NCBI RefSeq assembly: GCF_009909185.1 | Contig: NZ_JAAAMV010000012.1 | Span: 62,001-126,000 of the forward strand | Length of the DNA: 64,000 nt | Direction: 5' to 3' | Origin: Paenibacillus glycinis | GTDB taxonomy: Bacteria > Bacillota > Bacilli > Paenibacillales > Paenibacillaceae | Shown here: positions 44,001 to 50,914 of the stretch, in pieces | How positions within the stretch are numbered: the stretch's first letter is position 1 | How the letters are laid out: each line of letters begins with the position of its first letter | Position numbers and translations under genes: made by a program | The notes under the pieces: generated by a model | What the model was told of the DNA's origin: nothing | What the model saw: the letters and a program-made list of their open reading frames with translations, nothing else | Database searches by the model: none

Positions 44001-44774
44001 ACGACCGTCAAGCCGCTTCAGCTCTCGGGCAAAGAGCTGATCAAGCAAGCCTTTATCCTTGCGAAAGGCGTAGACGCCAAAGCAGCCGGCGTGCTCTATC
44101 TCGGCGGTTCGACCGCAAGCCCTGCTCCTGCAGCGTTTGCAAGCAACGAGGACGGCACCACCACGGTGACCGTTACCCGTCCCGGCTTCTCGACCTACGC
44201 CGCCGTGACGAGAACGATCGGCTTCACGGATCTCGGCAGTACGTCGGCGAAGGATAAGATCGAGGCGCTTGCCAGCAAGTTCCTGATCGACGGCACGTCG
44301 AACGCCACGTTCTCGCCGAACGCCTCCGTGACGCGCGCCGAATTCGCGGCGATGCTGACCCGCGCGCTCGGATTGCAAGGCAGCGGCGGGGCTCCGTTCA
44401 CCGACGTGACGGCCGACAAATGGTATGCGGACGAAGTCGCCGCCGCGTACCAAGCCGGTCTGATCACCGGCCTGGGAGACGGAAGCTTCAAGCCGAACGG
44501 CACGATCACGCATCAGGATCTGGCGGTCATGCTGGAGCGAGCTGCAAGTCTGGTTCGTCTGCAGACGAATGGCGTCGCCAGCCCGACCTATGCGGATGCC
44601 GCGGCCATCTCCGGCTACGCCAAGGACAGCGTACAAACCGTATCCGCCGGCGGACTGATGAGCGGCACGGAAGCAAACGGCAGCCTCTTCTTCACGCCGA
44701 AGTCTCCGTCCACCCGCGCAGAAGCCGCAACGGCGATTTACAACCTGCTGAAGCAATCCGGCTTGATTAACTAA
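38037..44774 (+). CDS. Giant secreted S8 serine protease with C-terminal SLH domains
   Basis: A 2245-residue cell-surface protease related to bacillopeptidase F. From a GTG start it has a signal peptide (cut near AAAAADP, about residue 30), a propeptide to about 190, an Ala/Pro/Thr/Glu-rich linker (about 195-240) and a subtilisin domain with Asp271 (NIDTGVDYTHP), His317 (GHGTHTMG) and Ser494 (NGTSMAGP). Then follow two MAM-like beta-sandwich modules separated by a fibronectin III domain, two carboxypeptidase-regulatory-like repeats, Ig-like modules (around 1460-1640), a Gly-rich hinge, and three SLH domains (about 2060-2245) that bind secondary cell-wall polymer. It probably digests proteins at the surface. 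The GTG has only a weak GAGGAG at 13 bases, but it gives the proper signal peptide. Confidence 0.9.
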   Translation: MKWKTLQQVFPIGMAAILAWTISVPAAAAADPIVRKNTVSAVSPATVKAKIDPQVTKRFDDDEYVTYLIKMKEQADPTQASLLAQEKARKDKVTPAAAKLSMRNAVIGTLRETALRTQDSLESYLDRAKSSNAGVKDYKSFFIVNALAVTSTKAEMEKIAQRPEVEKILPNTERFLDTVQKTKDTAKPNAAASVTAPAPAPEAAPVTAPETTPETAPVTAPEAAPATPSAPAQKEAVPLTENVEWNIDYVNAPQVWENGIDGTGIVVANIDTGVDYTHPALQRKWRAYDENGQIVHPELSWYDAHSAVPLPEDNVGHGTHTMGTMVGSEENGTNKVGVAPGAKWIAVRIFDPSTTDAIILDAGQWLLAPVDSEGNLHPEMAPDVVNNSWGGGAGIDEFFRPIVQAWRAAGIFPEFSAGNVRDDNPGGPGSVANPANYPESFATGATDSDGMIASFSLRGPSPYGELKPEVSAPGVNIRSTVPGGGYEGGWNGTSMAGPITTGIAALLLQANHSLTIDQIEEILESTATPRTDAEYPETPNQGYGYGIVNALNAVGAVTSGIGTVSGKVTTAGEDTLAPVIEHTPIPVIYSGRDAQLTAQVSDNVSVLQVEAFARIKGTDEYVYLPMKRASGNYKSGQYTTDIPAFLIDTAGLEYYIRANDYGNNQISTSVYTAAVSNGIKPGYVQDFEGDTSGYESGGYNNSWGVGEPFYGTPASGSKVAAASLGEHYLPGANAYFLAPPIDLTDSPEGAVLTFKNSFDLGSDHGVVYLATEASNHEFREVLHFTGASGDWKTQYIDLRPYAGQQVQLLFNLYASDLGGGRNWYIDDLSVQPPDAVAPSAPTDLTGTADTINNVTLTWNASTDEDAAKYVVYRSIGDGASEPIGTTTLNTFTDSTAAGGSSNHYTVAAIDYSGNASELSNAFTLELPEIVSIYQDTFDGDTDNGWTHSGVNDEWERGTPTNIGPESAVSAPNVWGTDLDDTYSDGSDYALVSPVIDLSQTDKASVFFSNWYDLESSYDFGHLDITTNGGSSWTELASFNGNTVDGQWETFGYDLAPYLNQQLQFRFRVTSDASVSKAGWYIDSFKVLEVNAPTEVTARNHVFDGVIGPKSPVTKPAYISHATTKEAFEANKPTGDVNPQSLPANATVTVLETNRSVKTDPATGEYAFKHIAGDYNLKVEAYGYYPQVKPVTVTDNVYSTVNFDLEAIPHGQITGVIADERTQAPIANANVMIMEDANISPVRTDEHGAFSLDVLEGTYTLSVSAGGFYGKSVAVTVPANGSAETNVSLKPFVGAPDGIGYDDGTAEDAHAFYDAGNGWAVRMTPAASSAQVTGALFRIWDTSWPDPGATPFKYALYDASGTDGAPGKLIAGPFDGDGLRNGEWTSVTLPTPVVVTGDFYMAYIQVGPYPNTPGLSTDVDGPNALRSWQLVSGAWSPSPEDDGNYMIRALVSNEVTAPVITSPAAKSYTNQAKLDVTGTVPVDGTTVTLFNGRDEVGSDVVENGTFAIPVELKAGVNSLTAVAALDGKSTDPSAPTEVTLDVTAPSLNVEAPIDGFKTNQEALTLHGTTGDEYFGELTVNGEQADVAADGTFKHRVLLDPGANVVTVTAKDLAGNVTTVTRTVHLDLDSPAITDIAPASDVKLAQGDTLQVSFKSDPGLNASFRIELPIAPAAAKAGEIAMKESATTPGLYEGSYKTPDKLIVDDGLIVVRVADAAGNETEAVAPGKLFVNVDPAWALVNEAKDAFKANVANTTEVDKAVLTLPEADDITYAVTGSSNDELISDAGLLLKRPSTSTDVELTVTIAAKAKPAIKTEVKVKVTLPAIYTGGGGGGGPVVVIPPTPSTSTNYALTAVVNKSQTQASVKPELKTDGNTVSASVADADLQQALTSSPVAVVVPVTVTASQHAQFNLTASQVALLAASNPANAIVITNGTSAIALPVGILAKAPKNAGLQLTLAGSDQSTAFTNAVPGITVLGTPVAFEVSTVQGTTVKPLQLSGKELIKQAFILAKGVDAKAAGVLYLGGSTASPAPAAFASNEDGTTTVTVTRPGFSTYAAVTRTIGFTDLGSTSAKDKIEALASKFLIDGTSNATFSPNASVTRAEFAAMLTRALGLQGSGGAPFTDVTADKWYADEVAAAYQAGLITGLGDGSFKPNGTITHQDLAVMLERAASLVRLQTNGVASPTYADAAAISGYAKDSVQTVSAGGLMSGTEANGSLFFTPKSPSTRAEAATAIYNLLKQSGLIN

Positions 44775-44789
44775 AACGTTCCGAATGCG

Positions 44790-44823
44790 AAAACAGACTG
44801 CAGCTCCGGCTGCAGTCTGTTTT
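44790..44823 (+). terminator. Terminator of the S8/SLH protease gene
   Basis: Perfect 15-base stem AAAACAGACTGCAGC (44790-44804) and GCTGCAGTCTGTTTT (44809-44823) with loop TCCG, then more T. It lies 16 bases after the stop. Confidence 0.9.
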
Positions 44824-44889
44824 ATTTCGTTACATGAATGGAAACATGGATCATCGATCATGCTCATTTAACATCAAGATAATTCACCA

Positions 44890-45135
44890 TCAAGCGCTCT
44901 TCGTCATTCTAGATGTCACGTACACGACCAGGCTGATAATCATGCCAACAAGCCCAAGCCCGCTCAAGAGCATGCTGATCAGGATCGGCATCATATTGCT
45001 CGGCTCGGGGATAAATGCTTTGATTTCAGCGTTCATATGCTGCACTTGAATGGCAAAGCCCGCAATCCCGCTGACGATCCAGAGAAGTCCGCCGATGATG
45101 GCGCAGACGAGCGCTTTTTTTTGCAATTTGTTCAT
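44890..45135 (-). CDS. Small two-helix membrane protein
   Basis: An 81-residue protein with two membrane helices (ALVCAIIGGLLWIVSGIAGFAI and MMPILISMLLSGLGLVGMIISLVVYVT) and a basic N-terminus. GGAGAAT precedes the ATG. No family or function recognised; it marks the left edge of an AT-rich accessory region. Confidence 0.55.
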   Translation of the reverse strand: MNKLQKKALVCAIIGGLLWIVSGIAGFAIQVQHMNAEIKAFIPEPSNMMPILISMLLSGLGLVGMIISLVVYVTSRMTKSA

Positions 45136-45174
45136 GGGGGATTCTCCTTTCGATCTTTATATTTATTAGCTCCT

Positions 45175-45633
45175 TTACTTTAGTTTCCCTACATTTATTT
45201 CGCCTTCATGGTGTACTTCTATGATCGTTTTTATTTCAAAGTTAATGAACCAAACATTAAACCCTACCGCTGTAACATCATCTTGTCGTTCGATTAGGCG
45301 CGCAAGTTTTGTTTCGATTACAGGTAAATTCAGTTCATCCCACACCACGTAATATCCCTTGTTCAAATCAAGTTGCATAACATCGGATAATTCATCCAGT
45401 TTCTTAATCAAGGTCTTGCTCTTCACTAGTTTCCAGTCAACTCTACCCCACTCTGTAAACGGGAAGGCAATGACCATATGAGCCACAATTCTCACAGATT
45501 CATCCAAACTATAAATTCTAACCTCATCGCCTAAGACATCAATGCACTCTTCGAATAATGCTGTGAATTGATTTTCTTTCTTACTCTTGTTTTTAAGCTG
45601 TTCCATTCTAAATTGACGTGCTTTCTTATCCAT
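45175..45633 (-). CDS. CdiI-like immunity protein (orphan)
   Basis: A 152-residue soluble protein resembling the family named CDI toxin immunity protein in Bacillales. Family-like segments are VAHMVIAFPFTEWGRVDW, YYVVWDELNLPVIETKLARLI, DDVTAVGFNVWFI and the C-terminal VHHEGEINVGKL. Such proteins neutralise contact-dependent or LXG-type toxins. No toxin gene is adjacent, so this looks like an orphan immunity gene protecting against relatives. The in-frame ATG at 45633 is preferred over an upstream start; its ribosome site is weak. Confidence 0.55.
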   Translation of the reverse strand: MDKKARQFRMEQLKNKSKKENQFTALFEECIDVLGDEVRIYSLDESVRIVAHMVIAFPFTEWGRVDWKLVKSKTLIKKLDELSDVMQLDLNKGYYVVWDELNLPVIETKLARLIERQDDVTAVGFNVWFINFEIKTIIEVHHEGEINVGKLK

Positions 45634-45729
45634 TCCATGATCAACGCCTTTTACTAAACTCAAGGCCACACGGCCAGACACAAATTGCGCTTAATTGAAT
45701 CTAAAGTCGTCTGGTAAATACTCCTCTAA

Positions 45730-46311
45730 TCACGCCCTATAAACCTTTTCTTTCTTATTCTTATACAGTACTCTTCCGAATTCTTCTCCCGGGGGAATGA
45801 CGCGTATGATTCTATTCGCAGCGATCGATTGGGATAATACGATCTGGTTATCTTCAAGTATGTATTCCATCAGTGCAGCGTCGGTTAATGTTTCCTTATA
45901 GAGGCCTGGCCGTTTTTGAAGCTCTTCTCTTCCGATGGCCAAGCAATCAAGATCATGCCTCCATTCGCCCGTATTCCATATGGAACGTTCGCCAATTCGC
46001 CAAATGATCGTATCCTGCAGCTCCTTGCCAAGATCCGCAAGCGAATTAATCGGCTTTTCGAATGTATCTCTTGTCGTAGCACCCATGAAGTGGCCAAAAT
46101 AGGCGGGTAAATCTTGTTCCTCGATTCGGAAAACAAAGCCATTGTATCGCTTCCCGTCTCGTCTAAATCGCTTTAACGCCTTCATCCACCATCGATCCAA
46201 AGCAACATGGCCGGTTAACGGAAAACAGTACACGCCATTTTGGCTTTTGCGAATGCCGTTTTTTATAATTTGCTTCGAATGATTGACCGGCGACCAGTGA
46301 ACTGCGAGCAT
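45730..46311 (-). CDS. Uncharacterised protein with possible ADP-ribosyltransferase-like N-terminus
   Basis: A 193-residue soluble protein. It opens with MLAVHWSPVNHSKQIIKNGI and QNGVYCFPLTGH, a spacing of His, Gly and Tyr that recalls ADP-ribosyltransferase or RNA 2'-phosphotransferase folds, and ends with YILEDNQIVLSQSI. This resemblance is weak and by eye only. It is 96 bases upstream of the immunity-like gene on the same strand. The ATG at 46311 has GGAG 8 bases upstream; longer starts lack one. Confidence 0.5.
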   Translation of the reverse strand: MLAVHWSPVNHSKQIIKNGIRKSQNGVYCFPLTGHVALDRWWMKALKRFRRDGKRYNGFVFRIEEQDLPAYFGHFMGATTRDTFEKPINSLADLGKELQDTIIWRIGERSIWNTGEWRHDLDCLAIGREELQKRPGLYKETLTDAALMEYILEDNQIVLSQSIAANRIIRVIPPGEEFGRVLYKNKKEKVYRA

Positions 46312-46611
46312 AGAGTCAACTCCTGAAATCATGTGATGTTGCACGTACTACACGTACCTGCAAAGTCATTTGACGATCCATTCCATCATTTTATTCCTCA
46401 ACGTTTTTGCAATTTCGATATCCCTCTTATTCATCCATTCAAATAGGTGTTTATACAATGAAACCGCTGATCTAGTTTCGGTTGAAGAGATGTACAGGTA
46501 CTAAGCTCCCCTTCTTCTCAACTTCTCCGACTAAGGAATCTCTTTAGGCTAACCGCAGTAGCCCTCAGGTTACAACACGTGAATAACGTTTAATGCCTGC
46601 TTTCTCTAGAC
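46312..46611. other. AT-rich gap, no gene recognised
   Basis: About 300 bases with no frame preceded by a ribosome site and no repeat longer than about ten bases noticed. It may hold decayed sequence. Confidence 0.35.
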
Positions 46612-47487
46612 TCAAAAAAAATCATCAATATGACTTAGCTTAAAATATGTTTCTCTAAGTTTTTTTCTTATTTCATAATCACTGAGTTCCGAAATAATAA
46701 TTTCTCTCTCGAAATCTTCAAGCCAAGCTATCTTAAGACGTTTCGTAAATATGACAATAATGAATTGAAACAATAATATGATGAGAACAAATATTAGTCC
46801 AAAAAGAGCTATTCTTAAGTCTGTATTATTAAAATGGTAGACTGTTATTATCATTACAAGAGGATACAAACTAATATATATTTGATGAGATTTAATAAAT
46901 CGGATAAACAAACTAAAATCATTACCATTAAAAACATTTTCAATTCTTTGAAAATTTCTATTTGGAATCTTAACAAAAACACTCATTAAACCAAAGGTCA
47001 ACATAGAAAAAACAGTAATCCCTAGGATAATAAGAATATCTAATCTAATGTCAGAATTTAGAATGATTGAAAAACTTGTTAATGCTATTGCTATTAATCC
47101 TACTGTCAATTCATAGAACTTCATTATTTTTCTACATTGTATTTCAAGAATCGGAGCCTCTGTTTTTCTATAATTAATAATCTTATGAACTCTAAATTCC
47201 TGATGAAACGGTTGAAATAAACTATTACTAAAGTTCAAAAAAATTGCTGTATATAAAATAAGTCTGTCTACATTAATAAGCATCAACGGAATTTCTGGAA
47301 AAACGAAATATCCCATTGCTCCAATTGCAACAAAAAGCACCCAGTTATTAATCCCTCCAGATGTTGTCTTTTGCCTTTCTCTTTCTTGTAGACGATTAAT
47401 AAAGTCTAACCAATCTTTTTGTGTTAATTTTTCCAAAGAGATACCCCCGAAAAGAGCATTAGTTTCACCTAACGTTATTGTATTCAC
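46612..47487 (-). CDS. Uncharacterised multi-helix membrane protein
   Basis: A 291-residue protein, strongly AT-rich. A soluble N-terminus of about 45 residues (LEKLTQKDWLDFINRLQERERQK) is followed by about six hydrophobic helices and a basic/acidic C-terminal tail (RLKIAWLEDFEREIIISELSDYEIRKKLRETYFKLSHIDDFF). No transporter motif is seen. Such proteins occur in accessory and defence islands as possible membrane effectors, but nothing here proves that. Confidence 0.55.
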   Translation of the reverse strand: MNTITLGETNALFGGISLEKLTQKDWLDFINRLQERERQKTTSGGINNWVLFVAIGAMGYFVFPEIPLMLINVDRLILYTAIFLNFSNSLFQPFHQEFRVHKIINYRKTEAPILEIQCRKIMKFYELTVGLIAIALTSFSIILNSDIRLDILIILGITVFSMLTFGLMSVFVKIPNRNFQRIENVFNGNDFSLFIRFIKSHQIYISLYPLVMIITVYHFNNTDLRIALFGLIFVLIILLFQFIIVIFTKRLKIAWLEDFEREIIISELSDYEIRKKLRETYFKLSHIDDFF

Positions 47488-47682
47488 GTCGCTCCACCAC
47501 TTTAAGATACCAACGGTGCCGACCGCGATGCGGTTAAGAGGTGCCGGTGTGTCGATATGATTGCGCCTCCCTGTTGCTGGAATTCCATCTCCGAATCGCT
47601 TCTAACTCCGGCCGGATCGAGGGACAAATGACCCTATGCGTGAGTATGGTGTTTGGTGAAGTTGACTTCCTCTTCGAATTCG

Positions 47683-48342
47683 CTACAGCACTTTATAGAT
47701 GTTACTATCTATCAGTTCTATGGGATCATTATTACGAATTAATAAAAGCACTTCATTACAATTGAATGGGAGCTGCCGAATCCTATCTATAGCCTTCCTG
47801 ATAAATAACTCAGTATTCAAGTTCCAAATATCCAAATGAATATGTGTATTCATAACAATTATTATAGATACCCTTTCATAATTCTTAATTGCTTTTTTAT
47901 TTGCATTGCGTATTACTTCTTCTAAGTATTCCATTGCCTTTGTTTCAAGATCTCTTGTATCTCCAATTCTCATCTTGCTATATCCACGTTCATTTATTAA
48001 TACTGCATCCTCATATTCACTCTTACCATATATAAACTCAGTAATTTCATATCTTTTTATTTCCCCTGTTGAATATTGAACAATGGCATCATAGCTTTGA
48101 TTACCTATTACTACTCTTACTTTCGCATCTATTGGAACGAGTTTAGATCGACTAAAAAGATAAAGTAAATAAAATTCCTCTAAGAAGATCTTATATCTTC
48201 CGGTCTTCAGACGAGCTAAATCATTTAGTTCTTTGTTACTTATGATTTCTTCTCGTTTAGATTCAAAATAACTCTGCATTTCACTTGGAGTTCGAAAAAG
48301 ATCGAGATCATGAAAGTAATCACTTGAATTGATATTTTCCAT
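47683..48342 (-). CDS. Uncharacterised AT-rich protein
   Basis: A 219-residue soluble protein, not recognised. The middle contains SYDAIVQYSTGEIKRYEITEF, an Asp-x(n)-Glu-x-Thr spacing faintly like a degenerate PD-(D/E)XK core, followed by a helical part with TRDLETKAMEYLEEVIRNANKK and the strand VSIIIVMNTHIHLDIW. A nuclease-like role is a guess. The ATG is followed by MENINSSDYFHDLD; a GGGAGG site precedes it. Confidence 0.5.
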   Translation of the reverse strand: MENINSSDYFHDLDLFRTPSEMQSYFESKREEIISNKELNDLARLKTGRYKIFLEEFYLLYLFSRSKLVPIDAKVRVVIGNQSYDAIVQYSTGEIKRYEITEFIYGKSEYEDAVLINERGYSKMRIGDTRDLETKAMEYLEEVIRNANKKAIKNYERVSIIIVMNTHIHLDIWNLNTELFIRKAIDRIRQLPFNCNEVLLLIRNNDPIELIDSNIYKVL

Positions 48343-48363
48343 GCTAACCTCCCAAAATACTAG

Positions 48364-48812
48364 TCAATTTCACCTAACGAAGAAGAAGCCACTCGCAAGG
48401 TTAAAACAGATCCCATTGACGCGATGCGCATTGCGCAAGCCTTTTACTTGGAGGAAACGAATCCTGCCTTTGAATCTCCTCCCGCGGTTGCTGATCTTCA
48501 GATTCTATGCAGACAGCACTACCAGTGGACGGTTTTGTATACCGATGTCCAGCTTCATTTCCGCTCCATCTTGGATCTCGTTTTCCCATACGAACAAAAA
48601 GAGGCCCGTCTTACCTTCGTACCGCCTTATATCAAGCTACCGTTGCTGGAATTACTAAGCAAGTACATGGGCCACGAAATGAGATTCTATCGCGACATTA
48701 CCAACAAAAGCCGTCAGAGGGCAAGCTCCCAAAAGTTGCAATTGTTGCTGTATTATCTTTGGCGTCTGGAGCAATAATGAGCCATTTCGACTGCGTTAAT
48801 TCAGTTACTTAA
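48364..48812 (+). pseudogene. IS110 family transposase remnant
   Basis: No start codon is present. The first part reads ATRKVKTDPIDAMRIAQAFYLEETNPAF, the conserved KTD..DA.RIA block of the IS110 RuvC-like domain, and continues to about 48590. A different frame from about 48590 (TKRGPSYLRTALYQATVAG, then PSEGKLPKVAIVAV) matches the C-terminal IS110 domain. The middle of the protein is missing and the frames are shifted, so this is a dead, internally deleted copy. No terminal repeats were found, as expected for IS110. Confidence 0.8.
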
Positions 48813-48929
48813 AGAACATTTTACCGTATTCCTTTTATGTTCGAGTTGGCTTGTTTCAGTGCGCCAATTTTAGATGTGACGCGGTCAGATCGATGTTGTT
48901 TAATTTCTTCTTGACCTTGATTAGCTGGT

Positions 48930-49526
48930 TTATCGGGTGCTTCTGCCCCACTTTTCAACCGACAATTTCTCTACTTCTTGCTTCTTCTTTATAAACTTCA
49001 TTCTAATTCCTTCAATAAATTCAGGCCTTAAAAATGAAATATCTCCAACATGTTTATGAATTATAAATGGGACCTTACCTCTTTCTTCTGTTTGAAGTCT
49101 TATAAAATTCTCATAAAAATAATTCATAACCAAATCAATATCTTCTCCATCAAGGTAAGAAAAACTCTTATCGAGAAGTTCTTTAATCTTTAAATTGTTC
49201 TCGCTAACCTGAATTATATATTCGTTTCTAATTTTAATAGTTTTCTTGACATCTTCCTCAAGACGTTCTTGAGTTAGTTTCTCTTCACTGTAAGTCTTAT
49301 CAATATATTCGTCCTTATATGCTCTTTGAAATTTACTTTCAATCTCAAACAACTTGGAACTTTGTGAAATGATAAAATTCAAAGGTCCATATAGATTAAT
49401 TAACTGATCTTCTAAGTATTTAATTCTTCTCAATCTCTTATCAGCCAAATCTGCTCGAATCCAATTGAGAATAGCGCCAACAGCTCCACCACCGATAAAA
49501 CTAACAAGTACATTAATCCAAGTCAT
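48930..49526 (-). CDS. Uncharacterised membrane-anchored helical protein
   Basis: A 198-residue protein with one N-terminal membrane helix (INVLVSFIGGGAVGAILNWI) followed by long amphipathic helices with coiled-coil-like spacing (KRLRRIKYLEDQLINLYGPLNFII, EEKLTQERLEEDVKKTIKIRNEYI). No family is known to me. It is AT-rich, like its neighbours, and 150 bases downstream of the membrane-nuclease gene. Confidence 0.55.
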   Translation of the reverse strand: MTWINVLVSFIGGGAVGAILNWIRADLADKRLRRIKYLEDQLINLYGPLNFIISQSSKLFEIESKFQRAYKDEYIDKTYSEEKLTQERLEEDVKKTIKIRNEYIIQVSENNLKIKELLDKSFSYLDGEDIDLVMNYFYENFIRLQTEERGKVPFIIHKHVGDISFLRPEFIEGIRMKFIKKKQEVEKLSVEKWGRSTR

Positions 49527-49678
49527 GGGATCCTCCGATTAAATATAATAGTTAGAAATTGTTAGCCTTACAGAAGTTTCCGAAAACTTTCTTGTATTCA
49601 TGAACCGGAGAGCCTCTAGTGAGCGATAGCGACGCAGCGTAAATACTTTGTTATCGGAGAATTTTCACATTTCCTCTA

Positions 49679-50554
49679 TTAACTCTCTTTGTTATCCTCA
49701 ATATTTAAAATATCCTTTAAACCAATCTCATCAAAACTATAAAATTCAAATTGCAAATCAACTCCATGAATCATATAGTCATTTCCAGGCTCTAATCCTA
49801 ATATCCTCTCTTTAAACTTTTCATTAATATTACCAACGAATATAAAACGCAATTCCACATTCTTAGTGAAACGATTATCAAATTCCTTAATATACTTTGT
49901 GTTTTTCTCTATCGATTGAATTATATAATCCTTAGGGTAATATCCATGTCTACTTATCTTAATTTCTAAAACAACAGATTTTTTATCTAATAACATAATT
50001 CCATCAAATTCTACCCTTTTCTTCGTTCCACTTATCTTCACATATCTATTAATAAATTGTCCGTACTTATTCTCAAGGAATTTAAAAGTATATTCTTCAG
50101 CTATCAAAGCAAATTGCATAGGATTTAAATTGGATTTATTGAGAGTTAAATTTATTTGATTATCAGTTTGTGATTTACTTTCTTGACTTATATCTGATTC
50201 TATTGCCTTTTCAACTGCCTCAATTTCATCAGTAATAGAAGCTTCAATTTCCTTTTGAGATCTTGTCCCAACTAAATGATTAAAGTACGCATCACTATTT
50301 CTAATTATTGCCGCGATATTCTGTAAAAACTCTAAATTTGTAACTAGAGTAGCCAAGACTAAAATAGCTAAAAAATAACTTGTTGCTTCGTTAGCAAATA
50401 AACTTACACCTAAAACTATAAGTATTCCAACTACCTTTAAAGCTTCCTTCTTCAATACTTTAGTCCAAATAAAAATACAGATAAAAATCAAGGCTAATGA
50501 AATTGATAATACTGCAATAGATTCCCTAAAGTTTTCTAGTAGTTTTTCAATCAT
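49679..50554 (-). CDS. Membrane-anchored PD-(D/E)XK-like nuclease
   Basis: A 291-residue protein. Residues about 12-75 hold two or three membrane helices; about 105-140 is a polar linker; the C-terminal half has Glu153 (AEEYTFKFLENKYG), Asp184 (KRVEFDGIML) and the pair Glu197-x-Lys199 (KKSVVLEIKISR), the layout of a PD-(D/E)XK nuclease core. This suggests DNA or RNA cleavage near the membrane. Membrane-tethered nucleases of this kind occur in defence and competence contexts; no partner is identified. The ATG has GGGGGC upstream. Copy B of the two-part motif lies about 120-155 bases upstream. Confidence 0.6.
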   Translation of the reverse strand: MIEKLLENFRESIAVLSISLALIFICIFIWTKVLKKEALKVVGILIVLGVSLFANEATSYFLAILVLATLVTNLEFLQNIAAIIRNSDAYFNHLVGTRSQKEIEASITDEIEAVEKAIESDISQESKSQTDNQINLTLNKSNLNPMQFALIAEEYTFKFLENKYGQFINRYVKISGTKKRVEFDGIMLLDKKSVVLEIKISRHGYYPKDYIIQSIEKNTKYIKEFDNRFTKNVELRFIFVGNINEKFKERILGLEPGNDYMIHGVDLQFEFYSFDEIGLKDILNIEDNKES

Positions 50555-50674
50555 CTTAATATGCCCCCAAATTTATTCATTCTTTTGTGTCATTTCCGAT
50601 AACGTCTTTTTCACGAACTTCTCTAAAGGCACTTCACCACATATAAATCGAACTTATCTTTCAATGTTTTTAAC
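50555..50674. other. Leader region with a possible broken small gene
   Basis: On the minus strand a frame starting at the ATG near 50679 reads MEVKNIER, stop, then an uninterrupted run ending EKFVKKTLSEMTQKNE at about 50571. This could be a short gene broken by one stop codon. No homologue recognised. Confidence 0.25.
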
Positions 50675-50711
50675 TTCCATTTTACGGAAATTTAATATGA
50701 TTGTCGACAGC
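50675..50711. repeat. Two-part dispersed motif, copy B
   Basis: TTCCATTTTACGGAAAT (50675-50691), 11 bases, GTCGACAGC (50703-50711). It matches copy A at 37564-37600 in 25 of 26 conserved-block bases and in spacing, but not in the gap. It lies about 120 bases upstream of the nuclease gene. Confidence 0.6.
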
Positions 50712-50758
50712 ATTTACATAAAAGCAAAATCGCCATCACCCTCTTGATACGCATAATC

Positions 50759-50790
50759 AAAAAGGCCAACCAGCGCTGCTGGTTGACCTT
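50759..50790 (-). terminator. Terminator downstream of the GH127 gene
   Basis: AAGG-C-CAACCAGC (50762-50774) pairs with GCTGGTTG-A-CCTT (50778-50790), loop GCT; the mismatch becomes a G-U pair in minus-strand RNA. Five T follow on that strand. It lies about 125 bases after the GH127 stop; the intervening bases hold nothing recognisable. Confidence 0.75.
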
Positions 50791-50914
50791 CCAAAATACA
50801 TGAACCGCCTGCCCCGTTACAATTGCAAAGACGGTTAATCAAATACCCCAATCTTCGCTATTGAGGAAACACCCACTGTCGCTTCAACGCGAACCCCAGC
50901 CTCAAACCACCAAA

